Counted from the stretch's first letter, positions 40,935 through 49,600 are shown. The stretch is 64,000 nt of DNA from Paractinoplanes aksuensis (GCF_024137025.1 NZ_JAMYJR010000032.1:173613-237612); one strand, 5' to 3'. Program-made: numbers and translations. Notes: generated by a model not told the origin, from the sequence alone.

Positions 40935-41699
40935 ATGGATCTCGCCCACGTCCTTCTGCTGGTGGTGGCCGGCCTCGCCGCCGGGGCCATCAACGCCATC
41001 GCCGGCGGCGGCTCGCTGATCACCTTCCCGAGCCTGATCGCCACCGGCCTGCCCTCGGTGGCGGCCAACGTCACCAATTCCATCTCCGTCTTTCCCGGGT
41101 ACGTGTCGAGCGTGGCCGGCAGCCGGGCCGACCTCACCGGCCAGCGGGCCCGCCTCACCCGCATCCTGCCCACCTGTGTGCTGGGCGCCGTCGCCGGATG
41201 TGCCCTCCTGCTGCTCACCCCGGCCCGCGCGTTCGAGCTGATCGTGCCATTCCTGGTGCTCGGCGCCGCCGCCACGCTCGCGTTCCAGGAGCGCCTGCGC
41301 GGCCTGGTCGGCCACCCACGCCACATGTCACCCCGCCGCGCCGTCGTCTCACTCCAGCTGGTGGTGTTCATCGGCGCGATCTACGGCGGCTATTTCGGCG
41401 CCGCGCTCGGCGTCATGTATGTGGCCGCCCTCGCCCTGATCCTGGACGAGCCGCTCAACCGCATCAACTCTCTCAAGAACGTCCTGTCGGCCGCCGTCGG
41501 CCTGATCACGCTGCTGATCTTCGCGATTTTCGCCCCGGTCAACTGGCTCGCGGTCGCCATCCTGGCCCCGGCCACCGTCGTCGGCGGTTACGCGGGCGCC
41601 AAGCTGGCCCGCCGCATGCCGTCCCACGTATTACGAGCTGTGATCGTTAGTTTCGGCACAGGCATCGGACTGTTGCTCCTCTACCGCGCCCTACGCTGA
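40935..41699 (+). CDS. TSUP-family (TauE/SafE) membrane transporter
   Basis: The 254-residue protein has about eight hydrophobic segments. It also has the conserved GAINAIAGGGSLITFPSLIA and GGYFGAALGVMYVA glycine motifs of the TauE/SafE (TSUP) family, which export sulfite, sulfonates or related organic anions. Substrate not determinable. It is divergent from rnpB. Confidence 0.85.
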   Translation: MDLAHVLLLVVAGLAAGAINAIAGGGSLITFPSLIATGLPSVAANVTNSISVFPGYVSSVAGSRADLTGQRARLTRILPTCVLGAVAGCALLLLTPARAFELIVPFLVLGAAATLAFQERLRGLVGHPRHMSPRRAVVSLQLVVFIGAIYGGYFGAALGVMYVAALALILDEPLNRINSLKNVLSAAVGLITLLIFAIFAPVNWLAVAILAPATVVGGYAGAKLARRMPSHVLRAVIVSFGTGIGLLLLYRALR

Positions 41700-41753
41700 G
41701 GGACTTGCGAAAACCAGAAGCCGTCGAACGTAGGCCTGGATACGCTGCCGCGC

Positions 41754-42326
41754 ATGACCGACCTTCTCTTCGTGATCGGCCCGCCCGCCGTGGGTAAGAT
41801 GACCGTCGGCCATGCCATCGCCGCGCGCACCGGATACCGCGTTTTCCACAATCACATGGCGATCGATCCGGTGCTGCGCTTCTTCGAGTTCGGCACGCCA
41901 CCCTTCCACCGGCTGGTTCAAGGCTTTCGTACGGCCGTGTTCGAAGAAGTTTCCGGCAGTGATCTGCCGGGCCTGGTCTTCACATTCGTCTGGGCTTTCG
42001 ACCACCCGGGCGACGCGCAAACCGTGGCCGGGTACGCCGAACCTTTCCACCGGCGCGGCGCCGCTGTCCGTTACCTCGAGTTGGAGGCGACCCAGACCGC
42101 CCGCCTGGCCCGTAATTCCGGCCCCGACCGACTGGCCGAGAAGCCGTCGAAACGCGACCTTGACCGCTCCCGCGAACTGCTGTTGCAGGACGACGCCACC
42201 TACCGGATGAACTCCACCACCGAGTTCGACGGCCGCGACGACCACCTGCGCGTCGACAACACCACCCTGACCCCGGACGAGGTAGCCGACCTCACGATCC
42301 GCCACTTCGGCCTGAAAGCTTCGTGA
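41754..42326 (+). CDS. P-loop small-molecule kinase-like protein
   Basis: The 190-residue protein has Walker A GPPAVGKMTVG at its N-terminus, FHNHMAIDPVL after it and a lid-like EATQTARLARNSGPDRLAEK region. This is the pattern of AAA_18/shikimate-kinase-like small-molecule phosphotransferases. The substrate is unknown. Its 3' end overlaps the convergent Nudix gene by 35 bp. Confidence 0.75.
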   Translation: MTDLLFVIGPPAVGKMTVGHAIAARTGYRVFHNHMAIDPVLRFFEFGTPPFHRLVQGFRTAVFEEVSGSDLPGLVFTFVWAFDHPGDAQTVAGYAEPFHRRGAAVRYLELEATQTARLARNSGPDRLAEKPSKRDLDRSRELLLQDDATYRMNSTTEFDGRDDHLRVDNTTLTPDEVADLTIRHFGLKAS

Positions 42327-43215
42327 GGAACCGGAAGAAGTGGGGGTCGAACCGCCCCGGGTCGGCGGCGGCCAACTCGTCCCGCGACCACCAGCGCACC
42401 CGGTGGAACTCCCCGTCATCGACGACGAGCGCCTGCTCCTGATCGCACGACATCACGTACCAGAGGCTCACATCGGTGTGCCCGGCGTCGATCCCGACCG
42501 TCCGCGTCACCGTGAGGAACACCGGCTCCCGGGACACGCCGGAACCGTCGAGCCCGAGCTCCTCCGCGATCTCGCGCCGGGCGGTGAGCAGCGGATCCTC
42601 GTCCGGCTCGACGTGACCGCCCGGCGGCAGCCAGAGCCCCGCGTTCACGTGATCCACCAGCAGGATCGCGCCGTCGCGGGGATCGACCGGCACCACGTAC
42701 GACACCAGGTGCTGATCCGGCGTGGCCGGCTTGACCCGCCGGTACACGTCATCGGTCCGCGCGAGCCAGTCCAACGTCTGCGCCCGATGCGCGGCCTCGA
42801 TGTCGTCCCCCGGTTCGAGCCGCGCCACCACCGCCCGTACGGCCGTCCGGGAGCTCAACCAGCGGGCCGCGGCCTCATACGTGTCCGACGGCGTGCTGTT
42901 GAACGCGATCGCCGCCCCCACCGCATACCGGTGCACGAGGTTGATCACGAGTTCGAACAGCTGCGGGTCATCCCCGGAGCGGATGCCGCCCCCGACAACC
43001 ACCACCTCCCACGGGTGCCTTCGGAGCGCCGCCGTCACCACAGCTTCGACGTCATCGCTGCCGTCCAGCCCGACCAGGCAGCTCTCGACGCTCACCCCGG
43101 CCTCGGCGAAGCGTGCCATCCCCATCTCGATCGCCGCCACCACGGGCTCCGGATCCCACGGCCCCGGCACCCGCCGCGGATCCAGCCCGATCACCAACAC
43201 CCGAGCGTCAGCCAT
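42292..43215 (-). CDS. Fusion of a Rossmann-like domain and a Nudix hydrolase
   Basis: The 307-residue protein has an N-terminal alpha/beta domain (about 1-120) with ARVLVIGLDPRRVPGPWDPE and WEVVVVGGGIRSGDDPQLFE, seen elsewhere as a stand-alone actinobacterial protein. Then come a linker with FNSTPSDTYEAAARWL and a C-terminal Nudix hydrolase at about 165-300 with the Nudix box GGHVEPDEDPLLTARREIAE followed by ELGL. Nudix enzymes hydrolyse nucleoside diphosphate derivatives. The fused domain may choose the substrate or carry out a linked step. Confidence 0.75.
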   Translation of the reverse strand: MADARVLVIGLDPRRVPGPWDPEPVVAAIEMGMARFAEAGVSVESCLVGLDGSDDVEAVVTAALRRHPWEVVVVGGGIRSGDDPQLFELVINLVHRYAVGAAIAFNSTPSDTYEAAARWLSSRTAVRAVVARLEPGDDIEAAHRAQTLDWLARTDDVYRRVKPATPDQHLVSYVVPVDPRDGAILLVDHVNAGLWLPPGGHVEPDEDPLLTARREIAEELGLDGSGVSREPVFLTVTRTVGIDAGHTDVSLWYVMSCDQEQALVVDDGEFHRVRWWSRDELAAADPGRFDPHFFRFLTKLSGRSGGS

Positions 43216-43285
43216 CCCCCGACGCTAGACCAGCCGACCCCCGCCGGTCGGCCCGGGTGAACCGGACATCAGCCATCATGAACCG

Positions 43286-43606
43286 GTGGCGGATGGATGG
43301 GCACTGCAGTGCGAGGCCGTCGCCTGGGTCGACACCGAATGGCCAGGATGGATCCGGGTCCGGCTCGACGACGCGGACGGGCAAACCTGGCACCTCGTCG
43401 ACAAGGTCCCGGTGTTCGGCCTCGACCTGGGCCCGCAGGCACGAATGCCGCAACCGCTCCGCCTGCCGTGCGATGTGGTCGGCGAAGACGGCGACTGGCT
43501 CATCGTCACGCCGCGCTGGAACATCGAGGCTGAGGACGGCACCACGCGGTTCCGAGTACGACGTGACCAGCTCGCGGCTGCGGATGCGGACCGGCTGCCG
43601 GGATGA
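43286..43606 (+). CDS. Hypothetical protein upstream of the phosphotransferase gene
   Basis: A GTG at 43,286 gives a 106-residue protein of alternating beta-strand character (AVAWVDTEWPGWIRVRLDDA, WHLVDKVPVFGLDL, GDWLIVTPRWNIEAE). The last codons overlap the next start (ATGA), so the two genes are coupled. No family is recognised. Confidence 0.6.
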   Translation: MADGWALQCEAVAWVDTEWPGWIRVRLDDADGQTWHLVDKVPVFGLDLGPQARMPQPLRLPCDVVGEDGDWLIVTPRWNIEAEDGTTRFRVRRDQLAAADADRLPG

Positions 43607-44557
43607 ACCTCTCGCATCTCGGCTCGCCGGTCGATCCGATGGTCCGGGTTCACGGTGGATTCGCCAACCGGATGTACCGGCTCGACACCGACCAAGGGTC
43701 GTTCGCGGTGAAAGAGCTGAATCTCGCCGACCGCCGCTCGGCCTACCACGCCGAAGCCGTCTTCCGATTCGAGCGAGCGGCTTTCGCGGCCGGCATCCCG
43801 ATGCCCGAGCCGATCTCGGCGTGGGACGGCGTGCTCGTTCATCGCTGGGCCGACGGCGAGAAGCTACCCGAAGCCCCCGTGACACCGGCGTACGCGTTCG
43901 AGGTCGGCCAGATCCTCGCGCGCCTCCACGCGCTCGACAGCGAATGGCCGCCCGGCGCCGACGAGGAGCCGGCGGCCCGGGACTGGCCCGACCTGGCCGC
44001 GCGGGCGACGGCGACCGGTCAGCCCTGGGCGGCCGACCTCACCACACGCGTCGACACTTTCCTCGCGATCGCTCACTTCGTCGAGACCTGCGAACGGCCG
44101 GGCCCCGTCGTGCTGACCCATCGGGACGTCCAGCCCTGGAACCTGCTCGCCCGGAAAGGCCGGCCGGTGCTGCTCGACTGGGAGCTGTCCGGGCTGCTCG
44201 ACTTTGTCGGCCGAACTCGGCTCGACCGCGTTGAGCCTCGCGAAGGGGCGTGGCTTCGACGACCTCCGGCCCACCGTCTTCCGCTCGGTCCTCGACGGCT
44301 ACGTCGCCGAAGGCGGAACGCTGCCCCCGTGGGGTCCCAGCTGGTTCGTATTCATCATCGGCGGCTGGCTGGGGCACACGAGGTGGAACATCCTCCGCTG
44401 CCTGGCCGGAGTCGAGACCGGCACCGGCCCCGACCTCGCGCTGTCGCAGGAGTCCGCGCGCAACGGCGTGCGCGGCCTCCCCGACCTGTTCCGCCGCCTC
44501 CCAGACTTGTTGACACAATGCGGCCCGGTCAGCCCTTGCGGTCCGGTCAGCCCTTGA
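43603..44557 (+). pseudogene. Aminoglycoside-phosphotransferase-family gene with a frameshift
   Basis: The first part (43,603 to about 44,200) encodes a choline/aminoglycoside kinase-like protein with VLTHRDVQPWNLL (catalytic loop) and VLLDWELSGLLD (metal-binding). The reading then runs off into an Arg/Pro-rich frame. Removing one T in the GACTTTG at 44,197-44,203 restores LLDLSAELG, and the original family sequence continues in the other frame to a TGA at 44,557 (LSLAKGRGFDDLRPTVF, WFVFIIGGWLGHTRWNIL). A one-base insertion therefore splits the gene. It may be a real inactivation or a sequencing error. The last codons are an 18-bp tandem duplication. Confidence 0.75.
44521..44556 (+). repeat. 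Two 18-bp tandem repeats at the end of the phosphotransferase gene
   Basis: CGGCCCGGTCAGCCCTTG and CGGTCCGGTCAGCCCTTG differ at one base and adjoin the rnpB fragment. They encode the duplicated CGPVSP tail. The duplication marks the junction with the low-GC island. Confidence 0.7.
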
Positions 44558-44562
44558 GGCCA

Positions 44563-44692
44563 GGGCAAGCGTTCCAGGACGCTGACCCGAACTTGCGGGT
44601 AGGACCTATGGGGCCGAGCCGGCAGCGTTCCGCCCCTGGCGACGTAGCCGCCGGGACAGAATCCGGCGTACCGGCCCACTCGTCCGTCGCCC
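44563..44692 (+). other. Divergent fragment of the rnpB 3' end, inverted relative to the real gene
   Basis: On the + strand this contains GCAAGCGTTCC, ACTTGCGGGTAGG, GCCGAGCCGGCA and then 46 bases identical to the end of the real rnpB. The inner part differs and the universal AGATGGATGACCGCC segment is missing, so it cannot be catalytic. It is not a simple local duplication, because the variable loop differs in sequence and length. It is best read as an attachment-site remnant from an element that used the rnpB 3' end. The rest of 44,693-44,928 is the upstream region of the next gene, with nothing distinctive seen. Confidence 0.75.
44647..44692 (+). repeat. 46-bp inverted repeat, copy 2
   Basis: Exact reverse-complement match to 40,482-40,527. 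Recombination between the two copies would invert 4.1 kb and still leave an intact rnpB 3' end, because the repeat includes the RNA's 3' terminus. Confidence 0.85.
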
Positions 44693-44928
44693 AGTGGAGT
44701 GAGGCAGATGAAGACAGCGAGATCCGTGTAGCCGACATCGATGGTGGACGGTTGAAGGGACTAGTCAGACGCCGGTAAGGAAGGCGCCGAACGCAGCGCT
44801 GCTCGCTTGGGCGATGATGGGTAGCAGCGTCCGTCAAAATGTCCGCTTAGGAGCGATAGTGGCCTGCCGGTGGCAACAGTCAACTCTCTTAGCCCCTCCG
44901 CGGCTACTAGAGCCTGTAACCTGTCCGG

Positions 44929-47271
44929 GTGAAGCGGCCCTTGCTCTTCGTGATCATGCCGTTCGGAGTGCGCCCTCTCATCGATGGCACAGATCACGAC
45001 TTCGATGCGTTCTATTCCCAGGTTCTGCGGCCCGTCGCCCTCAATGCCGACTTCGACGTTCTTCGTGTCGATGAGATCGACCAAGTGGGAACCATCACAA
45101 ATCAGGCGTTCAAGCAACTCTACGCAGCCGATATCGTGGTTGCTGATGTAAGTGCGCCCAACAGCAACGTCTACTACGAACTCGGGGTTCGGCAGGCACT
45201 CTCGTCGGGCGCGACAATCTTGGTCGCCGAAAGAGGTGCCGACCTTCCGTTCGATATCGCCAGTCAACGGGTCCTGCTCTACGATCGTGATTTTCTGAAC
45301 GACACTGCTTTTCGGGACCGATTCAGGAATGCGCTGGCCGTTAACAAGGCTCCTATGAGTAATCCGGTTCAGGATGCTTTGAAGGATATCGGGGTGGCGC
45401 CGGACCCGCAGAAGGACCAAGCAGCATTCGAACGCGAGTTCGCATCAAAGATCGCAAGGGCAACTCGCGACGAGCAATTGGTCGCTGTCTGGCACTGGGC
45501 AAAACAATTCCAAAACCTGCCGGTTTCCGGTCTCCTGTCACTCGCGAACGGGTTGGCCAGGGTGGAGGACTACAAGACTGCCGCAGGTGTTCTCGGGGCC
45601 GCTTATCCCGTCGCTGAGGAAGACTATGAAGTGCACCGGCAACGCGGCTTCTACCTGCGGAAATTCGGAGATTATGACGGTGGTCTGCGTGAGCTCAATC
45701 GCGCGCTTGAACTGAATCCGCATGATCCGCAAACCTTGGGCATGCTGGGTGGGACAGTTAAACGTCAGCACAAGTACGCCGAAGCACTGAACTATTACGA
45801 GCGAGCTGTTAGGCTCGCGCCAAGCAGCCTATATCTTCGTGTCGCTCACGCCGGCATGGTGATGCTCGCGTATCCCGATGAATCGCATCGAGCGCGAGAG
45901 CTGTACGAAGCTCTGAACACCGACGTGGAAAACTCCGAGTATCTCGTCGGTGATTATTGGGCCGACCTCGTAGCTACCGAGTGCAACTTCGTTCTCGGCA
46001 ATTTTGATCGTGCTTATGAGCGAGCTGCCGATGCCATCAAAAATGGTGCACACCCAGCAGACGCCCAATCCTCAGCTGAGCAGATAAGGATGCTAGGTGA
46101 GGTCGGAGTGCACAACGAGCAGGCCGTCGCGATTGCCGAATGGTTGGTGCTGGCTGCCAGATCTGACGGGAAGAATGTTTCGGCTCCTAGACTGGCGAGT
46201 GCGGGTGATCTTTCGAGCCAACACCTCATCTTCCATATTTCGGATACACACTTCGGTACTCTTGGTGAACCGGGCAACGCCCGGCAGATGCACAGGTATC
46301 TCGATGATGAGAACTCTCAAAGACTGAGCCTTGAACTGCGAGATGAATTTAGAAGGGTGCTTACGCAAGAAGGATGCGACCCTAAGGACTCTACTATCGT
46401 TCTTTCGGGTGACTCGGTTTACAGCGGCACACTCGAGGAGTTCAAGCTGGTCGCGGACTTTCTCGCGGAGCTGTGCGATGAAACCGGAATCGGGCGGGAT
46501 CAGGTCGTTATCGTTCCCGGCAATCATGATATCGACTGGGACGTTGCCAAGGCTGATCTCAAGAAGAGGTTTGACAATTACCTCAGTTTCGTTCATCAGT
46601 TCTACGGCGAAAATCTTTTCCGCAAGATTTACCCCTTGATAACCTGGAACTTTCAGGTGTCAAGTGCCCGTCCGGAGCCGAGTGAAATCGTATCGCTGCA
46701 GCAGCGAGGTCCGATCACTTTCGTGGGATTGAACTCCTGCGTGTTTGAGGATCACCAGCATCACTACGGCTACGTGGGACTGAAACAGCTTAAGCGCGTT
46801 GCGGAGTTGCTGCCGGATGCCAACTCCGGGGAAGTCATGGCGGCCGTGATGCACCACCATCTACTCCCTTATCCGGAACCTTTGATGCCTGCTCGTAAAG
46901 CGCAAGACGTAATGCTCGATATGTCTACGGTTCGTGATGCCGGTATTGTTGAGCAGCGATTGTCTCGCCTAGGTTTCTCTCTGGTCCTGCATGGACACAA
47001 ACACAAGCCTCAGCTCCGGGAGACCGCAGTGCGGCAGCGAGCTGAGGGCTCCGCCTTCGCGGGACGGTCCTTAATCGTATCGGGCTGCGGTAGTACCGGC
47101 GTAAGTGAGCAGGAACTCGAGCACAATCAATCAAATCACTTCGCTGTCATCAAACTTTTGCGAAACCGTCGTGAGGCGGGCGCCGACTTCGTTCGGGTTG
47201 ATTGGCGAGAGATGGCAGTCCAGCTTGGTGCTGAATGGGCGCCGGCGGGCCGGTGGGTTGTGAAAGGCTGA
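44929..47271 (+). CDS. Deoxyribosyltransferase/TIR-like - TPR - metallophosphoesterase protein, defence candidate
   Basis: The 780-residue protein starts at a GTG. Residues 1-130 form a nucleoside 2-deoxyribosyltransferase-like/TIR-like domain: FVIMPFG at 7-13, DFDAFY at 24-29, VDEI at 47-50, and ADIVVADVSAPNSNVYYELG at 67-86 with the probable catalytic Glu84. Residues 180-400 are TPR-like (GDYDGGLRELNRALELNPHD). Residues 430-745 form a calcineurin-type phosphoesterase with metal ligands ISDTHFG, LSGDSVYSG, GNHD at 531, HHH at 642 and HGHKHK at 688. The phosphoesterase could act on nucleotides. GC is far below that of the neighbours. A SLATT gene follows 103 bp later. Confidence 0.75.
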   Translation: MKRPLLFVIMPFGVRPLIDGTDHDFDAFYSQVLRPVALNADFDVLRVDEIDQVGTITNQAFKQLYAADIVVADVSAPNSNVYYELGVRQALSSGATILVAERGADLPFDIASQRVLLYDRDFLNDTAFRDRFRNALAVNKAPMSNPVQDALKDIGVAPDPQKDQAAFEREFASKIARATRDEQLVAVWHWAKQFQNLPVSGLLSLANGLARVEDYKTAAGVLGAAYPVAEEDYEVHRQRGFYLRKFGDYDGGLRELNRALELNPHDPQTLGMLGGTVKRQHKYAEALNYYERAVRLAPSSLYLRVAHAGMVMLAYPDESHRARELYEALNTDVENSEYLVGDYWADLVATECNFVLGNFDRAYERAADAIKNGAHPADAQSSAEQIRMLGEVGVHNEQAVAIAEWLVLAARSDGKNVSAPRLASAGDLSSQHLIFHISDTHFGTLGEPGNARQMHRYLDDENSQRLSLELRDEFRRVLTQEGCDPKDSTIVLSGDSVYSGTLEEFKLVADFLAELCDETGIGRDQVVIVPGNHDIDWDVAKADLKKRFDNYLSFVHQFYGENLFRKIYPLITWNFQVSSARPEPSEIVSLQQRGPITFVGLNSCVFEDHQHHYGYVGLKQLKRVAELLPDANSGEVMAAVMHHHLLPYPEPLMPARKAQDVMLDMSTVRDAGIVEQRLSRLGFSLVLHGHKHKPQLRETAVRQRAEGSAFAGRSLIVSGCGSTGVSEQELEHNQSNHFAVIKLLRNRREAGADFVRVDWREMAVQLGAEWAPAGRWVVKG

Positions 47272-47374
47272 TGCGCAGGTAGTTCTAGCTACCGGCGGTC
47301 GTGCCGCATGGCGGGCCGTCGCCGTGTTTACCGCGGTTGGCACGAGATATTACTCTGTGAGTGGGGAGGAAAAT

Positions 47375-48022
47375 ATGCAGCCGCTAGGCAGAAGTCACGG
47401 CCGATTTCGTCGAGGAGATCTGGAATTTACCAGGTTGCCCGAAGTGCCTGATGATGCCTGGCAGAATAAGCGAGAGGTGCTCAATACGCTGAAAAATTGG
47501 TCGGTCGACAACGCTGAAGTCGCATTATCGTGGTACCTCCGCGACAAGAAGTTCAAGCGATTGGGTGCTCGGACTCTTCGGGTTTCGGCGATACTTCTGA
47601 CCGGTGCCGGGGGATTGGTCCCCATCATCGGTGGGGTGTACGAAGGAATTCAAGTAGAGTGGGGGTATGTCCTTTTGGCGTTGGCCGCTACGTGCCTTGG
47701 TTTCGATAAGTTCTTCGGACTGTCCTCCGGCTGGCTGCGAGACATGCAAACCGCACAAGCGTTGCAGCAGCGTCTGAGTACGTTCTACAGCGATTGGATC
47801 GTTATCATGGCTGGTCGGGCTCATGTTGAGCCCGCCGACGAGCAAGCTGATGCGGCAGCCGTGCTGGCGCTCTCCAGCTTCATGCGGGATGTCGGAAATC
47901 TGGTGAGCGGAGAGACTAGCTCATGGGTAACCGAGTTTCGAGCCGCGACGAAAGGGCTTGACAAGGAGGCAGGTGCAATTTCTTCGAGCGGAGTTGACGC
48001 GAGTCAGCCGTACGTAAGATGA
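47375..48022 (+). CDS. SLATT-type two-transmembrane protein, putative membrane effector
   Basis: The ATG at 47,375 follows a strong GGGGAGGAAAAT site, preferred over an upstream in-frame GTG at 47,324. The 215-residue protein has a charged N-terminal region (to about 65), two hydrophobic segments at 67-88 and 97-115, then the family-like segment SSGWLRDMQTAQALQQRLST. SLATT proteins (SMODS and SLOG-associating 2TM effectors) are proposed to open pores or disrupt membranes when a nucleotide signal is made. It follows the sensor-like gene on the same strand, ending 4 bp from the convergent uridine-kinase-like gene. Confidence 0.78.
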   Translation: MQPLGRSHGRFRRGDLEFTRLPEVPDDAWQNKREVLNTLKNWSVDNAEVALSWYLRDKKFKRLGARTLRVSAILLTGAGGLVPIIGGVYEGIQVEWGYVLLALAATCLGFDKFFGLSSGWLRDMQTAQALQQRLSTFYSDWIVIMAGRAHVEPADEQADAAAVLALSSFMRDVGNLVSGETSSWVTEFRAATKGLDKEAGAISSSGVDASQPYVR

Positions 48023-48026
48023 GATG

Positions 48027-48692
48027 TCAGTAGCGACCTGAATCATGCGGTCCGGACCGAGAGTCGCGGGTGGGCCTGGCGGTGACGACCTCGGATGAGA
48101 GGTCGTGGGGGACGGCGGTGTTGACGATGATGTCGGCTCGTTCCCAGGGGCGGTCTTCGAGGAGGAACGGGACCTCCTCGGCCTCCCACTCGTCCCAGTT
48201 CTGTAGGGCGTTCTCTTCAGTGCGACCCTCGGTGGCTATGTCGCGGCGGATGCCGCGGGCCTTGGCCTCGACGTAGTCGGACTGGACCCAGATGGCGACG
48301 TCCACGTACGGCATCAGGGAACGGCGGGAGACGCCCACGCCCTCGATGATCAAGGTGGTGGCGTCGGCCGCAACAGAGATGTGGCCCGGGCGGCCCAGGC
48401 GTTCCCAGGCCGGCAGGCGGTAGTGCACCGGCTGGCCCGCGCGGAACGGGCGCAGGATGCCGTCGATCATCAGGTCGTCCCAGCCGAAGCGGGAGTGGTT
48501 CCAGGCCACGTCGTCGGAGTGGACGACGGTGGCCGGCAACAAAGAAGCCAGGCGGGACGACAAGACCGTCTTGCCGCTGGCGCCGCGGCCGTCGACGGCG
48601 ATGACCCGGGCGGACGCCAGCGATTCCGTCAACGAGGAGATCGGCTCGACCCGCCAGGGGCCGGCTTCCGGTTCGCCCGGGCCGAGGTTCAT
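48027..48692 (-). CDS. Uridine-kinase-like P-loop NTPase
   Basis: The ATG at 48,692 overlaps the upstream stop (ATGA). The 221-residue protein carries Walker A VDGRGASGKTVLS, VVHSDDVAWNHSRFGWDD and a LIIEGVGVSRRSLMPYVDVA strand, the arrangement of uridine kinase/phosphoribulokinase relatives (Udk-like). The acceptor is unknown. Its upstream neighbour is the dehydratase, with which it is translationally coupled. Confidence 0.75.
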   Translation of the reverse strand: MNLGPGEPEAGPWRVEPISSLTESLASARVIAVDGRGASGKTVLSSRLASLLPATVVHSDDVAWNHSRFGWDDLMIDGILRPFRAGQPVHYRLPAWERLGRPGHISVAADATTLIIEGVGVSRRSLMPYVDVAIWVQSDYVEAKARGIRRDIATEGRTEENALQNWDEWEAEEVPFLLEDRPWERADIIVNTAVPHDLSSEVVTARPTRDSRSGPHDSGRY

Positions 48693-49600
48693 GCCAGGTC
48701 GGCCGGGTTCGTGTTGGCGCCGCACAGCAGCACCACGACGCGCTCGCCGGGGGCGGGCACGTAGGCGCCCGAGGTCAGGGCCGCGTAGGCCGCCGCCGTG
48801 CCGTGTTCGACGGCCAGGCGGTAGTCGTCCCACAGGTGGCGGCGGGCGTCCACGATGGCCTGGTCCTCGACCAGCACCGATGGCGTCTGAAAGGCCACCG
48901 CCATGTCGTACGCGATCCGGCCCACCCGCCGTGCGCCGAGCGAGTCGGCGGCCACGCCCGAGACGGGGACGTCGACTGGTTGGCCCGCAGCCAGCGCCGA
49001 GTGCAGGGCGGACGCGTTGATCGGCTCGACCGCCACCACTCGTACGCCGGGAAGGGCGGCGATCACGCCGGCGATCAGGCCGCCTCCGCCCACCGCGACC
49101 AGCACCGTGTCGAAACCGGAGGGCAGTTGGTCGAGCAGTTCGAGGCCGAGTGTCCCGTTGCCCGCCACCATGAACGGGTCGTCGTAGGCGTGGCAGAACA
49201 ACGCGCCGGACGACTGAGCAGCAACAAGAGCGGCCGCGTAAGCCTCGGCGTACTCGTTGCCGACCTGCACAACCCGGGCGCCCAGTTTGCCCAATTTGGC
49301 CACTTTGACGGCCGGGGCTGTCTCAGGAACGAAGACCTCGGCCGGTACGCCCAACTCGCGCGCCGCGTAGGCCGCCGCCAGCCCGGCATTGCCGCCCGAC
49401 GCGGCCACGATGCCCGCCTCGGGCAACGAAGGGGCGGCGAGGATCTGGTTGAACATGCCCCGCGTCTTGAACGAGCCCGCGTGCTGTACCTGCTCGAGCT
49501 TGAACCAGAGGTTCTCATCCGCTCGCATCACCGGGGTCCGCCGCACCCGGCCGGCCAAGAGGGAGGAGGCCGCCCGTACGTCAGAAGTCTCGATAGTCAT
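48689..49600 (-). CDS. Threonine/serine dehydratase (PLP-dependent)
   Basis: The ATG at 49,600 is used; a GTG one codon earlier is also possible. The 303-residue protein has SFKTRG with the PLP Lys45, ASGGNAGLAAAYAARELGV and AVGGGGLIAGV for cofactor phosphate binding. It belongs to the fold-type II family, which deaminates threonine or serine. No C-terminal regulatory domain is present, so it is a short catabolic-type or racemase-like enzyme. It is coupled to the kinase gene downstream. Confidence 0.85.
   Translation of the reverse strand: MTIETSDVRAASSLLAGRVRRTPVMRADENLWFKLEQVQHAGSFKTRGMFNQILAAPSLPEAGIVAASGGNAGLAAAYAARELGVPAEVFVPETAPAVKVAKLGKLGARVVQVGNEYAEAYAAALVAAQSSGALFCHAYDDPFMVAGNGTLGLELLDQLPSGFDTVLVAVGGGGLIAGVIAALPGVRVVAVEPINASALHSALAAGQPVDVPVSGVAADSLGARRVGRIAYDMAVAFQTPSVLVEDQAIVDARRHLWDDYRLAVEHGTAAAYAALTSGAYVPAPGERVVVLLCGANTNPADLA

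Noticed and set aside
40482..44692. Insertion sequence bounded by the 46-bp inverted repeats
   Set aside because: No transposase lies between them, and the repeats are the 3' end of a host RNA gene.
44929..47271. Canonical CBASS or Thoeris sensor
   Set aside because: No CD-NTase motif (GS...DxD) and no SIR2/SLOG partner were found; the domain order differs from both.
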